Below, piece after piece: positions 46,424 through 56,993 of a DNA stretch of 64,000 bases; the stretch's first letter is position 1, and each line of letters starts with the position of its first letter. A program made the position numbers and the translations under genes. Source of the DNA: Phytoactinopolyspora limicola (GTDB lineage: Bacteria; Actinomycetota; Actinomycetes; Jiangellales; Jiangellaceae); the NCBI RefSeq assembly GCF_011320225.1, contig NZ_JAAOEN010000013.1:1-64000 (forward strand). Reading direction: 5' to 3'. The notes under the pieces are model-generated. The model did not search any database. It was not told where the DNA came from and saw only the letters and a list, made by a program, of their open reading frames with translations.

Positions 46424-48123
46424 CCGACCTCACCCAGAACCAGCCTGCCCTGCCGGCCCGCGGCACCGACCCCGAGTGGTTCAAACGCGCCGTCTTCTAC
46501 GAGGTTCTGGTGCGCTCGTTCAAAGACTCCAACGGCGACGGCGTGGGCGACCTCCGCGGGCTGCGGGAGAAGCTGGACTACCTGGAATGGCTGGGTGTCG
46601 ACTGCCTGTGGCTGCCGCCCTTCTTCCCGTCGCCGCTCCGTGATGGCGGCTACGACGTCGCTGACTACAAGAACGTCCTCCCCGAGTTCGGCACCCTCGA
46701 GGAGTTCGCCGATTTCGTCCAGACCGCGCATGAACGGGGCATGCGGGTCATCATCGACTTCGTCATGAACCACACCAGCGATCAACATCCGTGGTTCCAG
46801 GCCTCCCGGCAGGATCCCGACGGACCCTATGGCGACTTCTACGTCTGGGCCGACGACGACACCGGCTACTCGGACGCTCGGATCATCTTCGTCGACACCG
46901 AACCGTCCAACTGGACGTTCGACCCCGTGCGCAAGCAGTACTACTGGCACCGCTTCTTCAATCACCAGCCGGACCTGAACTTCGAGAACCCGGCGGTGCG
47001 GGAGGCTATTCTCGACGCGTTGCGGTTCTGGCTGACCCTGGGTGTCGACGGCTTCCGGCTCGACGCCGTGCCCTACCTTTACGAGGCCGAGGGGACCAAC
47101 TGCGAGAACCTGCCCGACACCCACGCGTTCCTCAAACAGATCCGCAAGGTGGTCGACGACGAGTTCCCCGACACCGTGCTGCTCAGCGAGGCCAACCAGT
47201 GGCCCACCGACGTCGTCGAGTACTTCGGTGATCCCAGCGTCGGCGGCGACGAATGCCACATGAACTTCCACTTCCCGGTCATGCCGCGCATCTTCATGGC
47301 GGTGCGCCGCGAGTCGCGTTACCCGATCAGCGAGATCATGGCCCAGACACCCGATATCCCGTCGGGTGGCCAGTGGGGCATTTTCCTACGCAACCACGAC
47401 GAGCTGACGCTGGAGATGGTCAGCGACGAAGACCGCGACTACATGTGGAGCGAATACGCGAAAGACCCGCGGATGAAGGCCAACATCGGCATCCGCCGGC
47501 GGCTGGCGCCCCTGCTCGACAACGACACCAACCAGATCGAACTCTTCACCGCGATGCTGCTGTCCCTGCCGGGTTCCCCCGTTCTGTACTACGGTGACGA
47601 GATCGGTATGGGCGACAACATCTGGCTAGGCGATCGGGACGGGGTGCGCACCCCCATGCAATGGACCCCCGACCGCAACGCGGGATTCTCCACCTCCGAT
47701 CCGGGCCGGCTCACATTGCCGGTGATTATGGACGCGGTCTATGGGTACCAGGTGACCAACGTGGAAGCCCAGATGACCAACTCGTCGTCGTTGCTGCACT
47801 GGACCCGGCGGATGATCGAGGTGCGCAAACAGAACCCTGCGTTCGGGTTGGGCGACTTCACCGACCTCGGTGGTTCCAACCCCACCGTGTTGTCGTATGT
47901 GCGGGTCTTCGGCGACGACATCGTGTTGTGCGTGAACAACCTGTCGCGATTCCCGCAGCCGGTGGAACTCGACCTACGCCGTTTCGAGGGTACGCAGCCG
48001 GTTGAGCTGCTCGGCGGCGTACGCTTCCCCACCGTCGGTGAGTTGCCATACCTGCTGACCCTTGGACCTCATGGCTTCTATTGGTTCCGGCTCATGGAAG
48101 TGCCGGAGGAGGGGATGCCGTGA
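46420..48123 (+). CDS. treS: Trehalose synthase (maltose/trehalose isomerase) TreS
   Basis: About 567 residues. GH13_16 signatures: [34 protein letters not shown] (region I), [12 protein letters not shown] with nucleophile Asp (II), LLSEANQWP with acid/base Glu (III) and [12 protein letters not shown] (IV). It interconverts trehalose and maltose, supplying maltose to the kinase encoded next. ATG 46420 overlaps the glgE stop in ATGA. The protein ends without a fused maltokinase domain; the kinase is a separate gene here. Confidence 0.95.
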   Translation: MTDLTQNQPALPARGTDPEWFKRAVFYEVLVRSFKDSNGDGVGDLRGLREKLDYLEWLGVDCLWLPPFFPSPLRDGGYDVADYKNVLPEFGTLEEFADFVQTAHERGMRVIIDFVMNHTSDQHPWFQASRQDPDGPYGDFYVWADDDTGYSDARIIFVDTEPSNWTFDPVRKQYYWHRFFNHQPDLNFENPAVREAILDALRFWLTLGVDGFRLDAVPYLYEAEGTNCENLPDTHAFLKQIRKVVDDEFPDTVLLSEANQWPTDVVEYFGDPSVGGDECHMNFHFPVMPRIFMAVRRESRYPISEIMAQTPDIPSGGQWGIFLRNHDELTLEMVSDEDRDYMWSEYAKDPRMKANIGIRRRLAPLLDNDTNQIELFTAMLLSLPGSPVLYYGDEIGMGDNIWLGDRDGVRTPMQWTPDRNAGFSTSDPGRLTLPVIMDAVYGYQVTNVEAQMTNSSSLLHWTRRMIEVRKQNPAFGLGDFTDLGGSNPTVLSYVRVFGDDIVLCVNNLSRFPQPVELDLRRFEGTQPVELLGGVRFPTVGELPYLLTLGPHGFYWFRLMEVPEEGMP

Positions 48124-49532
48124 CGATGGAGGAGATAGACGTCGACGAGACCCTGGCTGAGGCCGTTCTCCTGCTGCGAGACTGGTTGACGCATCAGCGC
48201 TGGTTCGGGGGCCGGTCGGCCGTCGACGACGTACACATCGTGTCCGCCACGTTGCTGCGCGACGACGAGCCACGGGTTTGGCACCTGTTGGTCGAGGTGC
48301 GCCGCGATGGGCACCACGACACCTATCAGGTGCCCCTAGCCATCCATCGTGACCTACAAGATCGCCTCGACCATGTCCACGTGGGCCAGGTCGAGGCCGG
48401 CCACGTGTATGACGCGTTACATGACAAGATCGCCACCGAGGCCCTGTTGGAGTACTTCCTCGACGGCGGACGGCGGGTCGGCGATCTCACCTTCCACACC
48501 GAGCCGGGTGCCGAGATCCCGGTGGGAGAGTCCGCGCTGGCACTGCCCGTCGAGCAAAGCAACACCTCGCTCGCCTATGGCGACGTCGCCCTGCTCAAGG
48601 TGTTCCGGCGGGTCCAGCCCGGCCTGAATCCCGACGTCGAGGTCCATGCGGCGCTGACCCGAGAAGGTTGTGGGTATGTGGCTCCGCTGCTGGGCTGGGT
48701 GGATGGTCGGTGGACCACTGCCGGCGGGGACCATCACGCCAGCCTCGCCATGTTGCAGACCTACCTCACCACCGCCTCCGACGGATGGGCGCTGGCCGCC
48801 GCCAGTGTCCGCGACCTCTACGCCGAAGGCGATCTGCATGCCGACGAGGTCGGCGGTGACTTCGCCGCTGAGGCTCACCGGCTCGGCGAAGCAACCGGGC
48901 ACGTTCACAAGACCATGGCCGAGGTCCTACCGACCGGGCAGTTCAGCGCTTCCGACCTCGCGGCCCGAACCGACCTCATCCTGCGCCGTCTCGACCAAGC
49001 GGTGGGTGTGGTACCCGAGTTGGAGCCGTATATGCCCCGGCTACGCACGCAGGTAAACGCACTGCGGAGGGTCGACCACCCAGTCCCCACCCAGCGTGTC
49101 CACGGCGACTACCACCTCGGTCAGGTGTTGCGCACCGTGATGGGCTGGAAGTTGGTCGACTTCGAGGGTGAGCCGGCCCGGCCACTAACCGAACGCACCA
49201 CCCTCGACTCTCCCATCCGGGACGTCGCCGGGATGCTCCGATCGTTCGACTACGCGGCGAGGTACCTGCTGATCACCGACTATGACCACAACCACCCCGC
49301 CTACGACCAGATCAGCTACCGGGCCACCGAGTGGGCCGAACGCAACCGCGACGCGTTCTGCGACGGCTACACCCAGGCCGGAGCGGGTGATCCGCGGCTG
49401 CACGCCGCCCTCCTGACCGCCTACGAGATCGACAAAGCGGTGTACGAGGTCGCCTACGAGGCGCGGTACCGGCCGTCCTGGTTGCCGATCCCGATGACCG
49501 CCGTCGAACGCCTCGCCAGCCAGGAGGCGTGA
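48120..49532 (+). CDS. mak: Maltokinase (Mak/Pep2)
   Basis: About 470 residues. The N-terminal cap has [15 protein letters not shown], typical of Pep2. The kinase lobe shows [21 protein letters not shown], the catalytic loop [12 protein letters not shown] (Asp base) and [12 protein letters not shown] (metal-binding D-F-E). It phosphorylates maltose at C1 with ATP to give maltose-1-phosphate for GlgE. GTG 48120 overlaps the treS stop (GTGA) and has GAGGAGGGG upstream; ATG 48126 is an alternative. It is coupled to glgB downstream. Confidence 0.94.
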   Translation: MTMEEIDVDETLAEAVLLLRDWLTHQRWFGGRSAVDDVHIVSATLLRDDEPRVWHLLVEVRRDGHHDTYQVPLAIHRDLQDRLDHVHVGQVEAGHVYDALHDKIATEALLEYFLDGGRRVGDLTFHTEPGAEIPVGESALALPVEQSNTSLAYGDVALLKVFRRVQPGLNPDVEVHAALTREGCGYVAPLLGWVDGRWTTAGGDHHASLAMLQTYLTTASDGWALAAASVRDLYAEGDLHADEVGGDFAAEAHRLGEATGHVHKTMAEVLPTGQFSASDLAARTDLILRRLDQAVGVVPELEPYMPRLRTQVNALRRVDHPVPTQRVHGDYHLGQVLRTVMGWKLVDFEGEPARPLTERTTLDSPIRDVAGMLRSFDYAARYLLITDYDHNHPAYDQISYRATEWAERNRDAFCDGYTQAGAGDPRLHAALLTAYEIDKAVYEVAYEARYRPSWLPIPMTAVERLASQEA

Positions 49533-51385
49533 TGGTCGGCGACATCGATCTCCACCTCATCGGCGAAGGCCGCCACGAACATCTGTGGGACGTCCTCGGC
49601 GCCCACGTCACGACGGAGAACGGCGTGGCCGGCACGTCGTTCGCGGTGTGGGCGCCGAACGCTCGGGAGGTCCGGGTAGCCGGCGACTTCAACCATTGGG
49701 ACGGGATCTCCACGCCCTTGCGGCTGACTGGTGGCGGGATCTGGACCGGGTTCGTTCCCGGCATCGGCGACGGCGCGCTGTACAAGTATCAGCTCCTCGG
49801 TGCCGACGGCGTGTGGCGGGAGAAAGCCGATCCGATGGCCCGACGCACCGAGGTTCCACCGGCCCAGGCATCGGTGGTGCACGAGTCACGGCACGTCTGG
49901 AACGACGCGGCCTGGATGGCCCGACGCGCTTCCACCACCGCCCATGATCACCCCATGACGGTGTACGAAGTACACCTCGGGTCGTGGCGGCGCGGCCGCA
50001 CCTACCGTGAACTGGCCGACGAACTCAGCGAGTACGTCCGCGACCTCGGGTTCACCCACGTAGAGCTGCTGCCGGTGGCCGAACACCCTTACGGTGGCTC
50101 GTGGGGGTATCAGGTGACGTCGTACTACGCCCCCACGGCCCGGTTCGGCACCCCGGACGACTTCAAGTACCTCGTGGACCAGCTGCACCAGGCGGGTATC
50201 GGGGTGATCGTCGACTGGGTTCCGGCCCACTTCCCGAAGGACACGTGGGCGCTGGCCCGGTTCGACGGCACTCCGTTGTACGAGCACCCGGACCCGCGCC
50301 GGGGTGAACACCCTGACTGGGGCACCTATGTCTTCGACTACGGGCGCCCCGAGGTCCGCAACTTCCTGGTGGCCAACGCGTTGTTCTGGTTGTCCGAATA
50401 TCACGTGGACGGGCTGCGGGTCGATGCGGTGGCGTCGATGTTGTACCTCGACTACTCACGCGGAGAAGGGGCCTGGCTGCCCAATGTGCACGGCGGCCGG
50501 GAGAACCTCGACGCGATCACCTTCCTCCAGGAAACCAACGCCACCTCCTACAAGTCGGTACCGGGAATCGTCACGATCGCCGAGGAGTCGACCGCGTGGC
50601 CCGGCGTCAGCCAACCCACCCACGTCGGCGGCCTCGGCTTCGGCATGAAGTGGAACATGGGCTGGATGCACGATTCCCTGAGTTACCTGTCCCACGAACC
50701 GATCCACCGCCAATACCACCATCATCAGATGACGTTCTCGATGATGTACGCCTACAGCGAGAACTTCGTCCTGCCGCTCTCCCACGACGAGGTCGTCCAC
50801 GGGAAGGGATCGCTGCTGCGCAAGATCCCCGGCGACCGCTGGCAGCAACTCGCCACACTCCGCGCCTTCTACGCCTACATGTGGGCCCACCCGGGCAAAC
50901 AACTGCTGTTCATGGGTGGCGAGTTCGGCCAGGAATCGGAGTGGGCGGAGTCCGGGGAACTCGACTGGTGGTTGCTCGACTCTCCCGACCACGCTGGGCT
51001 ACGCCGGCTCGTGGGCGACCTCAACCGGGTGTACCGGGAGCACCCGGCGCTGTGGTCACTCGATGCCGATCCGGCCGGATTCCAGTGGATCGATGCCAAC
51101 GACGCCACCGGCAACGTCTTCAGCTTCCTGCGGTTTGGCTCCGATGGTTCGATGCTGGCCTGCGTCACCAACTTCTCGCCAATGCCGCACGAGCAGTACC
51201 GCCTCGGCCTGCCGCTGGCCGGTGCCTGGCGCGAGGTGGTGAACACCGACGCCGACGTGTACACCGGCTCCGGCGTCGGCAACTGGGGCCAGGTAGAGGC
51301 CGACGACGAACCCTGGCACGGCCGGCCGGCATCGACCACCCTCCGGGTGCCGCCGCTGGGCACCCTCTGGCTCACGCCCGCCTGA
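49532..51385 (+). CDS. glgB: 1,4-alpha-glucan branching enzyme GlgB
   Basis: About 617 residues from ATG 49532 (AGGAGG 4 bases upstream; GTG 49529 is possible). A CBM48 ([22 protein letters not shown]) precedes the GH13_9 barrel: [11 protein letters not shown] (region I), [17 protein letters not shown] with nucleophile Asp (II), [13 protein letters not shown] with acid/base Glu (III) and [15 protein letters not shown] (IV). It is shorter than E. coli GlgB (728), lacking the first N-terminal domain. It makes alpha-1,6 branches on the GlgE product. Last gene of the glgE-treS-mak-glgB operon; its start overlaps the mak stop (TGATG). Confidence 0.95.
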   Translation: MVGDIDLHLIGEGRHEHLWDVLGAHVTTENGVAGTSFAVWAPNAREVRVAGDFNHWDGISTPLRLTGGGIWTGFVPGIGDGALYKYQLLGADGVWREKADPMARRTEVPPAQASVVHESRHVWNDAAWMARRASTTAHDHPMTVYEVHLGSWRRGRTYRELADELSEYVRDLGFTHVELLPVAEHPYGGSWGYQVTSYYAPTARFGTPDDFKYLVDQLHQAGIGVIVDWVPAHFPKDTWALARFDGTPLYEHPDPRRGEHPDWGTYVFDYGRPEVRNFLVANALFWLSEYHVDGLRVDAVASMLYLDYSRGEGAWLPNVHGGRENLDAITFLQETNATSYKSVPGIVTIAEESTAWPGVSQPTHVGGLGFGMKWNMGWMHDSLSYLSHEPIHRQYHHHQMTFSMMYAYSENFVLPLSHDEVVHGKGSLLRKIPGDRWQQLATLRAFYAYMWAHPGKQLLFMGGEFGQESEWAESGELDWWLLDSPDHAGLRRLVGDLNRVYREHPALWSLDADPAGFQWIDANDATGNVFSFLRFGSDGSMLACVTNFSPMPHEQYRLGLPLAGAWREVVNTDADVYTGSGVGNWGQVEADDEPWHGRPASTTLRVPPLGTLWLTPA

Positions 51386-51438
51386 TCCCACCCTGGAGTC
51401 ACCCCCTTCCACCCCAACACCACCCATCTGCCCCGGTC

Positions 51439-51583
51439 GTTGTCAGGTCGGAGTGGAGTTGGTGCACAGTGTGGAGTTGGTGCAGGCGAGGAGCGGAGAA
51501 AGGGTCGCCATAGCCGCACCTCCCTCACTCCCCACGGCGCACCAACTCCACTCGGTGCACCAACTCCACTCCGACCTGACAAC
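51439..51583. repeat. Long inverted repeat, copy 1 of an intergenic element
   Basis: Left arm 51439-51466 and right arm 51556-51583 are exact 28-base inverted copies ending GTGGAGTTGGTGCA; an inner pair (51471-51484 and 51539-51551) repeats the same core. The loop has GCGAGGAGCGGAG. It follows the glgB stop and may act as a terminator. A relative lies at 56873-56957. Confidence 0.75.
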
Positions 51584-51685
51584 CGACGGGGACATATCCA
51601 CAGGGTCACCATCCAGGTGACCGGTTATCCACATTTCCCAAACTGCCTCTGGTGGGCCGGTCGCGGCGACGGCAAGGTCGAAACC

Positions 51686-52615
51686 ATGACCGTTGCCGAC
51701 CAGATCGCCGCCATCGCCCGCACCCAGGATGCGCTGGTCACTCGTGGTCAGGCGCTCGCGGCAGGGATGAGCAAAGCCGCTCTCCGGCACACCCTCGAGC
51801 GCGGCCGGTGGCAACGTGTCGCCCGTGGCGTCTACGCCACCTTTTCCGGTCCACTCCAGGCCCGCCACCGGCTACGCGCGGCGCTGCTGTACGCAGGCCC
51901 GGACGCCGTGGTCTCGGGAGCTGACGCATGCCGTGCGTACGGGCTGCGTTATGTGCCCGCCGCGGCTATCGCCACCGTCCTCGTGCCGAACTCGGTGCAG
52001 AGGGCGGCAACATCGTTCGCTCACGTCCGCCGGGTCCGTCGCCTGCCGGGGCGGCGCAACGTCCTCGGCGGCCTCCCAGTGGCGCCACCCGAACGCGCGG
52101 TTGTCGATACGTGCATCCGTCTAACGTCACTGCAAGACATCCGGGCCTTGATCTGTGAGGCGGTTCAGAAGGGTCTCACCAGCCCAGACGCCCTGCGCAG
52201 CGCGCTGGGCGGGGCCCGCTGGCGAGGTGCCCGCGAGATTCGGATCGCACTCGACGACGTCACCGCCGGCTGCCGGTCAGCACCAGAATGTGAACTAAGA
52301 GATCTCGTCCGCCAGTCCTCCGTCCTCGACGAGCCGCGCTGGAACGTACCCCTGCCCGGGGTCACCGACGGGACGCTAATTCCGGATGCCTGCTGGCCGG
52401 ACGCCCGCGTCGTGGTCGAGATCGATTCAGCCGAGTGGCACCGCTACGGCGACCGCGTGGAGCACACCGAGCAACGCCGCGCACGATACGCCGCGCTGGG
52501 GTGGACCGTCGTCCCCATCTCACCGCGCCGGCTACGCTCTGAACCCGCGGCCGTCCTCGCGCAGATCGAGGCGGCAGTTCAGGTCGGCATTACTCGACGG
52601 GCACGTTATGCCTGA
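51686..52615 (+). CDS. AbiEi-antitoxin-domain / DUF559 protein
   Basis: About 309 residues from ATG 51686. The N-terminal 50 residues are a winged helix of the AbiEi_4 kind (VTRGQALAAGMSKAALRHTL then WQRVARGVYATF). The middle has GLPVAPPERAVVDTCIR, and the C-terminal part resembles DUF559/Vsr-like nuclease folds (ARVVVEIDSAEWHRYGDR, RARYAALGWTVVPIS) with Glu and Asp in a strand and a downstream His. Such proteins are abundant orphan genes in actinobacteria; no AbiEii toxin gene is adjacent, so a toxin-antitoxin role is not supported. The glgB repeat element is just upstream. Confidence 0.8.
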   Translation: MTVADQIAAIARTQDALVTRGQALAAGMSKAALRHTLERGRWQRVARGVYATFSGPLQARHRLRAALLYAGPDAVVSGADACRAYGLRYVPAAAIATVLVPNSVQRAATSFAHVRRVRRLPGRRNVLGGLPVAPPERAVVDTCIRLTSLQDIRALICEAVQKGLTSPDALRSALGGARWRGAREIRIALDDVTAGCRSAPECELRDLVRQSSVLDEPRWNVPLPGVTDGTLIPDACWPDARVVVEIDSAEWHRYGDRVEHTEQRRARYAALGWTVVPISPRRLRSEPAAVLAQIEAAVQVGITRRARYA

Positions 52616-52756
52616 CCGCGCTCAGCAGGGCGCTACCGCACTGGGCGACCCTTCGATCGGATGTCACCTTGTAGACCGTTGACCTCCCACCTCTCGTTGC
52701 CCCGAGCTGGCAACGTCATGCGGCGACCCTTCTTAAGCAGCGGAGAGGACAGACAC

Positions 52757-53899
52757 ATGAATCGACGGTTCACGGCGACGATCGTCAGTATCGTCGCGGC
52801 AGCGCTGGCGCCCGTCATGGTCGGCACAGCGGCAGCTCAACCTACCGGGCCGGCATCCCCGACCGCCATCGCGTCGAAGACCACCTGGCTGAATCTGAAC
52901 AAACCCGTCGACAACCGGTTCGACCTCCAGGCGCACCGAGGCGGCATCGGGCTCATGGTGGAGAGCACCCTGCCGGCCTTCGAGAACGCGATCGAACTCG
53001 GTGTCAGCACACTAGAACTCGATATCCAGATCACCAGGGATGGCTACGCCGTTGTCACCCATGACCGCCGCGTCTCGGGCACCCGGTGTATGGATGCTGA
53101 GCCACTGTTCGATGGCGACCCGCAGTTCCCGTACGTGGGTAAATACATCAAAGACCTGACTCTGGCCCAGGTTCGCACCATGGATTGCGGCGCGCAGACC
53201 CTGCCGAACTTCCCGGACCAGCAGGCCGCACCTGGCGCGAAGATGCCTCTGCTCAGCGAGGTCTTCGACCTCATCCACCGGTATCGTGCGTACGGCGTCA
53301 CACTCAACGTCGAAACCAAGGTCGAGGCCGGAGCGCCACATGAGACGGCGCCTCGGGAGGAATTCGTTCAGGTTGTCGTCAACGACATCCGCGCGGCCCG
53401 GATGCTCGGCCAGGTGACGATTCAGAGCTTCGACTGGGGAACGCTAATGCGCATGCGCGAGGTGGAGCCCCGGCTGCCGATCGTGGCGTTGACCAACTAC
53501 ACGTTCCTGCAGATCGGCCAGCCAGGCGCGTCACCCTGGCTCGGTGGCATCGACATCGACGACTTCGGCGGCAATCCGCTGCCGGCCGTAGCGTCTTTCG
53601 GAGCGGACGCGTTCTCACCCGTACACGGCTGGGGCGGCGGCATCGACGATCCTGGTTACCAGCCCTACGTCACCGCGGACATGGTGGCAGAGGCACACGA
53701 CCTGGGGCTCGCCGTCATCCCCTGGACCATCAACGATCACCCCACCATGCGCAAGCTGATCGAAGACGGCGTCGATGGCATCATCACCGATTATCCGGAC
53801 CGGTTGCGCGAGGTGATGAGTGAATACGGCTACAAGCTGCCGCACGGCTACCGGGCGCCGCGGGGCTGGGACGCAACGTCGTACGTCCCAGCCCCGTAG
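52757..53899 (+). CDS. Secreted glycerophosphodiester phosphodiesterase
   Basis: About 380 residues from ATG 52757 (GGAGAGGA 7 bases upstream). A Sec signal peptide ends at VGTAAAQP. GDPD family motifs: DLQAHRGGIGLMVESTLPAF (His-Arg and Glu), STLELDIQITRDGYAVVTHD (Glu, Asp, His), and later LNVETKVEAG and IPWTINDHPTM with GVDGIITDYPDRL. It hydrolyses glycerophosphodiesters outside the membrane, probably for phosphate or glycerol recovery. It is convergent with the subtilisin gene 11 bases away. Confidence 0.9.
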   Translation: MNRRFTATIVSIVAAALAPVMVGTAAAQPTGPASPTAIASKTTWLNLNKPVDNRFDLQAHRGGIGLMVESTLPAFENAIELGVSTLELDIQITRDGYAVVTHDRRVSGTRCMDAEPLFDGDPQFPYVGKYIKDLTLAQVRTMDCGAQTLPNFPDQQAAPGAKMPLLSEVFDLIHRYRAYGVTLNVETKVEAGAPHETAPREEFVQVVVNDIRAARMLGQVTIQSFDWGTLMRMREVEPRLPIVALTNYTFLQIGQPGASPWLGGIDIDDFGGNPLPAVASFGADAFSPVHGWGGGIDDPGYQPYVTADMVAEAHDLGLAVIPWTINDHPTMRKLIEDGVDGIITDYPDRLREVMSEYGYKLPHGYRAPRGWDATSYVPAP

Positions 53900-53910
53900 C
53901 GAGCGGCCGG

Positions 53911-56676
53911 TCAGCTACCCGTACGGTCCACCGTGATAACCGGGGAGTCCCAGGTCTCGACGTGGTCCGGGTTGTCCGGATCACCCATCGGCTTGAGCAC
54001 ACTCAGCCGTAGGACGTACCGGCCGTCGGGCACGTCGACCGAGACGCCGCGGCGGCCTACCGTGCGGGTGCCGTCCCACGCGTAGGCGTTGAAGGCGACA
54101 GCACTACCACTACGGCCGAGATAGTCCAACGACAGGACGGTGTTGTGCCGCCCCACGACCGGCGGCCCGGCGCTGCCATCGGCGCGGGCCCGGAACAGTT
54201 CCAGCCGCAGGTTCTCGGCCGGGTACTTGCGGTTCACCATGATCACCGGCATGTTCTCCGGGCCGTCCATGGTGAACGTCGCGCCGTCCGGGTGTTGGTG
54301 GTAGGTGGCGTTCATCGTGCAATCGATCCCGACGAACCGATCACACGTATCGACCTGGCCGAGCATAGGCAGGCCGGTCGCCGGATCGAGGACCTCGATG
54401 TCCTGATAGTCGCCCACCAGGCCGGCGAATGGCACCCGGAGGGTGTCGCCGTCCTCTGGCGTGAGCAGCAGATACCCGCCGTACTGGCCATGCTCCGGGC
54501 TGTCCGGGGCGGTGATGGTGACGGGCAGGTCCACCGTGGCACCCGCGGGAACCGTGACGGTGTCGGTGCCGAAGTCGACACCCGCGCCGCCGAGGAAGAA
54601 CTGCGGCGTGTGGGGTGGCCCGGCCGTGGTCACCGCGTCGATGGCGGACAGCTCGTAGATCACCGGAGTGTCGCCGTCGTTGCTGACGGTGAGGGTGGTG
54701 GTGACCGGGCCGTCGGAGCTGTCCCCGAGCGACAACTTCCCGGGGTTCACCGAGGTTTCGGCCAGGATGGCGGTGTCGATGGCTAGCATGCCGGCACCTT
54801 GCCGGTGCACGGGTTCGATGTAACCCTCACCCGGCATCAGCGACCAGTCGGCGGGAACCGCGTGGTTCTGCAGCAAGCTCCGTACGTCACCGGGATCGGT
54901 GTCCGGCCGGGCCTCCAGCAACAGCGCCACGGCTCCGGCCACGTGTGGGGCAGACATCGACGTGCCCGATGCCACCGCGTAGCCGTCCTTCTCCAGCGGG
55001 TACGTCGACCGGATCAGCCCACCGGGGGCACCGATGTCAGGCTTCATCTTCAGGTCGGCGGTCATACCGTACGAGCTGAACGAGGAGATCAGCCCGCCGG
55101 TGACATTCTCGACGACGGTCCGCTCATCGGTCCAGGTGAGGGTGGTCTCGCCGGCCGCGACGCGGCTGTCCAACTCGTGTCCGTCGGACTGGGAGATAGC
55201 CACCACCGGGATGGTCACCTCAGGGTGCTCCGGCGACGGCGCCTGAACGGTCGGGGCGAAGCTACCGGGCACGTTGTTGTACATCACGACAGCGCTGGCA
55301 CCCGCGTTCTGCGCGTTGATCGCCTTCTCGTAGAACGGGCATTCTCCCCGACGGACCAGCGCACCGGTTCCGGACAGGTCCGGAAGTGGACCGGCGGCGT
55401 CACACGCGTCCTGTGGGGAGTCCGGGGTCCCGGTGCGGCTCAGGAGCAACTCGCCCTCATCCGGTGCGGGCGGGGCCGCGGTCGCGTCGCGGAAACCCAT
55501 GAGTTGGTCGTCGGGCGCCGCGCGGAAGGCGCGGGCGGAGAACCGCGCGTTGTCGTAGGAGGCGACGCCGATTACGTCGTCCCCTACACCAGGGGAGCCA
55601 GCCGACCACGTGCCGCCCGCGCCACTGTTGCCGATCGACGCGACCACCACGACACCTTCGGCGGCTAGGGCGTCGCTGGCCACCGACGTCGGATACTGCG
55701 GCCAGGTAGCGAACGCCGCGCCGAGGCTCATGTTCACCACGTGCATACCGTCGGCGTGCGACATCTCGAGTGCGGCCAGGATGATGTCCGCGGTGGTCGA
55801 ACCGCCACAGCCGAAGACGCGGTAGGCCCCGAGTTCAGCACCGGGAGCCACCCCCCGCACGCCGTCGGCGGCCAGGTCGCCGTCGGCGCCGATGATGCCG
55901 GCCACGTGGGTGCCGTGGCCTTGGCAGTCGTCGGGGTCGTCGTTGGGTTGGGGCTGCGGCGAGTACGCCGGAGACGATGGATCGGCGTTGAACGTGTCGC
56001 CCACGAAGTCGTAGCCGTACGGCACCCGTGCGGTGGGGAAGTCGGTGCCCCCGTCGACGCCGGAGCCACCGAAGTCTGGGTGATCGTAGTCGATACCGGA
56101 GTCGATGACGGCGACCCGCAACCCGGTGCCGTCCAGGCCGAGCTCACTCTGTGCGACGTCGGCGCCGGTCATGCCGAGCGCGGACTCCATGGCCGGCTCG
56201 ACGGACTCAGCCGGCTCAGGCGCCGCTACCGTCAAGACGGGGTAGACGGCCGCGACTTCGCTGGACTCACTGATGCGAGCGATGTCGGCCTCCGACGCAT
56301 CAACCGACACGCCGTTCCACAGCCGCTGGTACGAGTAGCGGACGTCGAGATCGGCTTGCAGGTCGGCGGCCTCGGCCAGCAGCCGGCGTTGCTGCCGGTC
56401 GACCGTGGCCGGTTGCCCGCCGCGGGCCGTGGGCCGCTCGGTCAGCTCGATGAACCATGCCCCGGACAACTCGTGCACGAGGTCGTCCGTGGCTGATGAG
56501 GTGTCGCTGAGGTCGGCGATGGATCCCAGGTATCGGTCGGAGGTCTCGGCCGCGGCGATCTCGCCGCCCAAAGGCACTCCCATGGTGGTCACCAGCATGC
56601 CTGCGGCGGCAACCCCACCGATGACGGCGTACCGGGTTCCGGTCCGCCGGCTCGGCTTGTGTCGTGGACGCGTCAT
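53911..56676 (-). CDS. Secreted subtilisin-like serine peptidase (S8) with PA domain
   Basis: About 921 residues from ATG 56676 (AAGGAG 5 bases upstream). After the signal peptide (MLVTTMGVPLGGEIAAA) an I9 propeptide-like region contains WFIELTERPTARGG and LWNGVSVDASEADIARI. The catalytic triad is Asp192 (AVIDSGIDYDHPDF), His254 (GHGTHVAGI) and Ser573 (ASGTSMSAPHVAG). A PA domain lies between His and Ser (ALVRRGECPFYEKAINAQNA, VVMYNN). The C-terminal third holds Fn3-like domains (LTVSNDGDTPVIYEL, VPAGATVDLPVTI), as in C5a-peptidase/lactocepin relatives. No wall anchor follows, so it is released or non-covalently attached. Confidence 0.92.
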   Translation of the reverse strand: MTRPRHKPSRRTGTRYAVIGGVAAAGMLVTTMGVPLGGEIAAAETSDRYLGSIADLSDTSSATDDLVHELSGAWFIELTERPTARGGQPATVDRQQRRLLAEAADLQADLDVRYSYQRLWNGVSVDASEADIARISESSEVAAVYPVLTVAAPEPAESVEPAMESALGMTGADVAQSELGLDGTGLRVAVIDSGIDYDHPDFGGSGVDGGTDFPTARVPYGYDFVGDTFNADPSSPAYSPQPQPNDDPDDCQGHGTHVAGIIGADGDLAADGVRGVAPGAELGAYRVFGCGGSTTADIILAALEMSHADGMHVVNMSLGAAFATWPQYPTSVASDALAAEGVVVVASIGNSGAGGTWSAGSPGVGDDVIGVASYDNARFSARAFRAAPDDQLMGFRDATAAPPAPDEGELLLSRTGTPDSPQDACDAAGPLPDLSGTGALVRRGECPFYEKAINAQNAGASAVVMYNNVPGSFAPTVQAPSPEHPEVTIPVVAISQSDGHELDSRVAAGETTLTWTDERTVVENVTGGLISSFSSYGMTADLKMKPDIGAPGGLIRSTYPLEKDGYAVASGTSMSAPHVAGAVALLLEARPDTDPGDVRSLLQNHAVPADWSLMPGEGYIEPVHRQGAGMLAIDTAILAETSVNPGKLSLGDSSDGPVTTTLTVSNDGDTPVIYELSAIDAVTTAGPPHTPQFFLGGAGVDFGTDTVTVPAGATVDLPVTITAPDSPEHGQYGGYLLLTPEDGDTLRVPFAGLVGDYQDIEVLDPATGLPMLGQVDTCDRFVGIDCTMNATYHQHPDGATFTMDGPENMPVIMVNRKYPAENLRLELFRARADGSAGPPVVGRHNTVLSLDYLGRSGSAVAFNAYAWDGTRTVGRRGVSVDVPDGRYVLRLSVLKPMGDPDNPDHVETWDSPVITVDRTGS

Positions 56677-56872
56677 TCCCGCTCCTTGTCGTTGATCGAC
56701 GACGAGCGCCTTCCGCGGCGATGGTCCACCACGATAGGCACGTAGGCCGAAAAATATGGCGCATCGGGTCACAACGGAAGAGCCAGAGCACTGACTTATG
56801 GTCACGAAACGACAACAAGTTGAGAATGATCTCCTGTCACAGGGCTAGTGCCTCACAGCCCGACTGCACGTA

Positions 56873-56957
56873 GCGAAGTTGGTGCGTGATCGAAGTGCCG
56901 TCAGTGTCGCCAGAGCAACACCTCCGCCGCTCCTTCGCTGCACCAACTCCACTCCGC
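56873..56957. repeat. Inverted repeat, copy 2 of the intergenic element
   Basis: GCGAAGTTGGTGC at the left and TGCACCAACTCCACTC at the right share the core arm with the 51.4-kb element; the interior read on the minus strand (GCGAAGGAGCGG) resembles the interior of copy 1 (GCGAGGAGCGGAG). It lies between divergent or facing transcription ends of the S8 peptidase promoter side and the CitE-like gene. Confidence 0.6.
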
Positions 56958-56993
56958 TCACCACGGTTAAGCCGCGACGGCCCCCTAGGCCGG

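Noticed and set aside
51686-52615. AbiE toxin-antitoxin system
   Set aside because: Only an AbiEi-like N-terminal domain with a DUF559-like nuclease end is present; there is no AbiEii toxin gene next to it.
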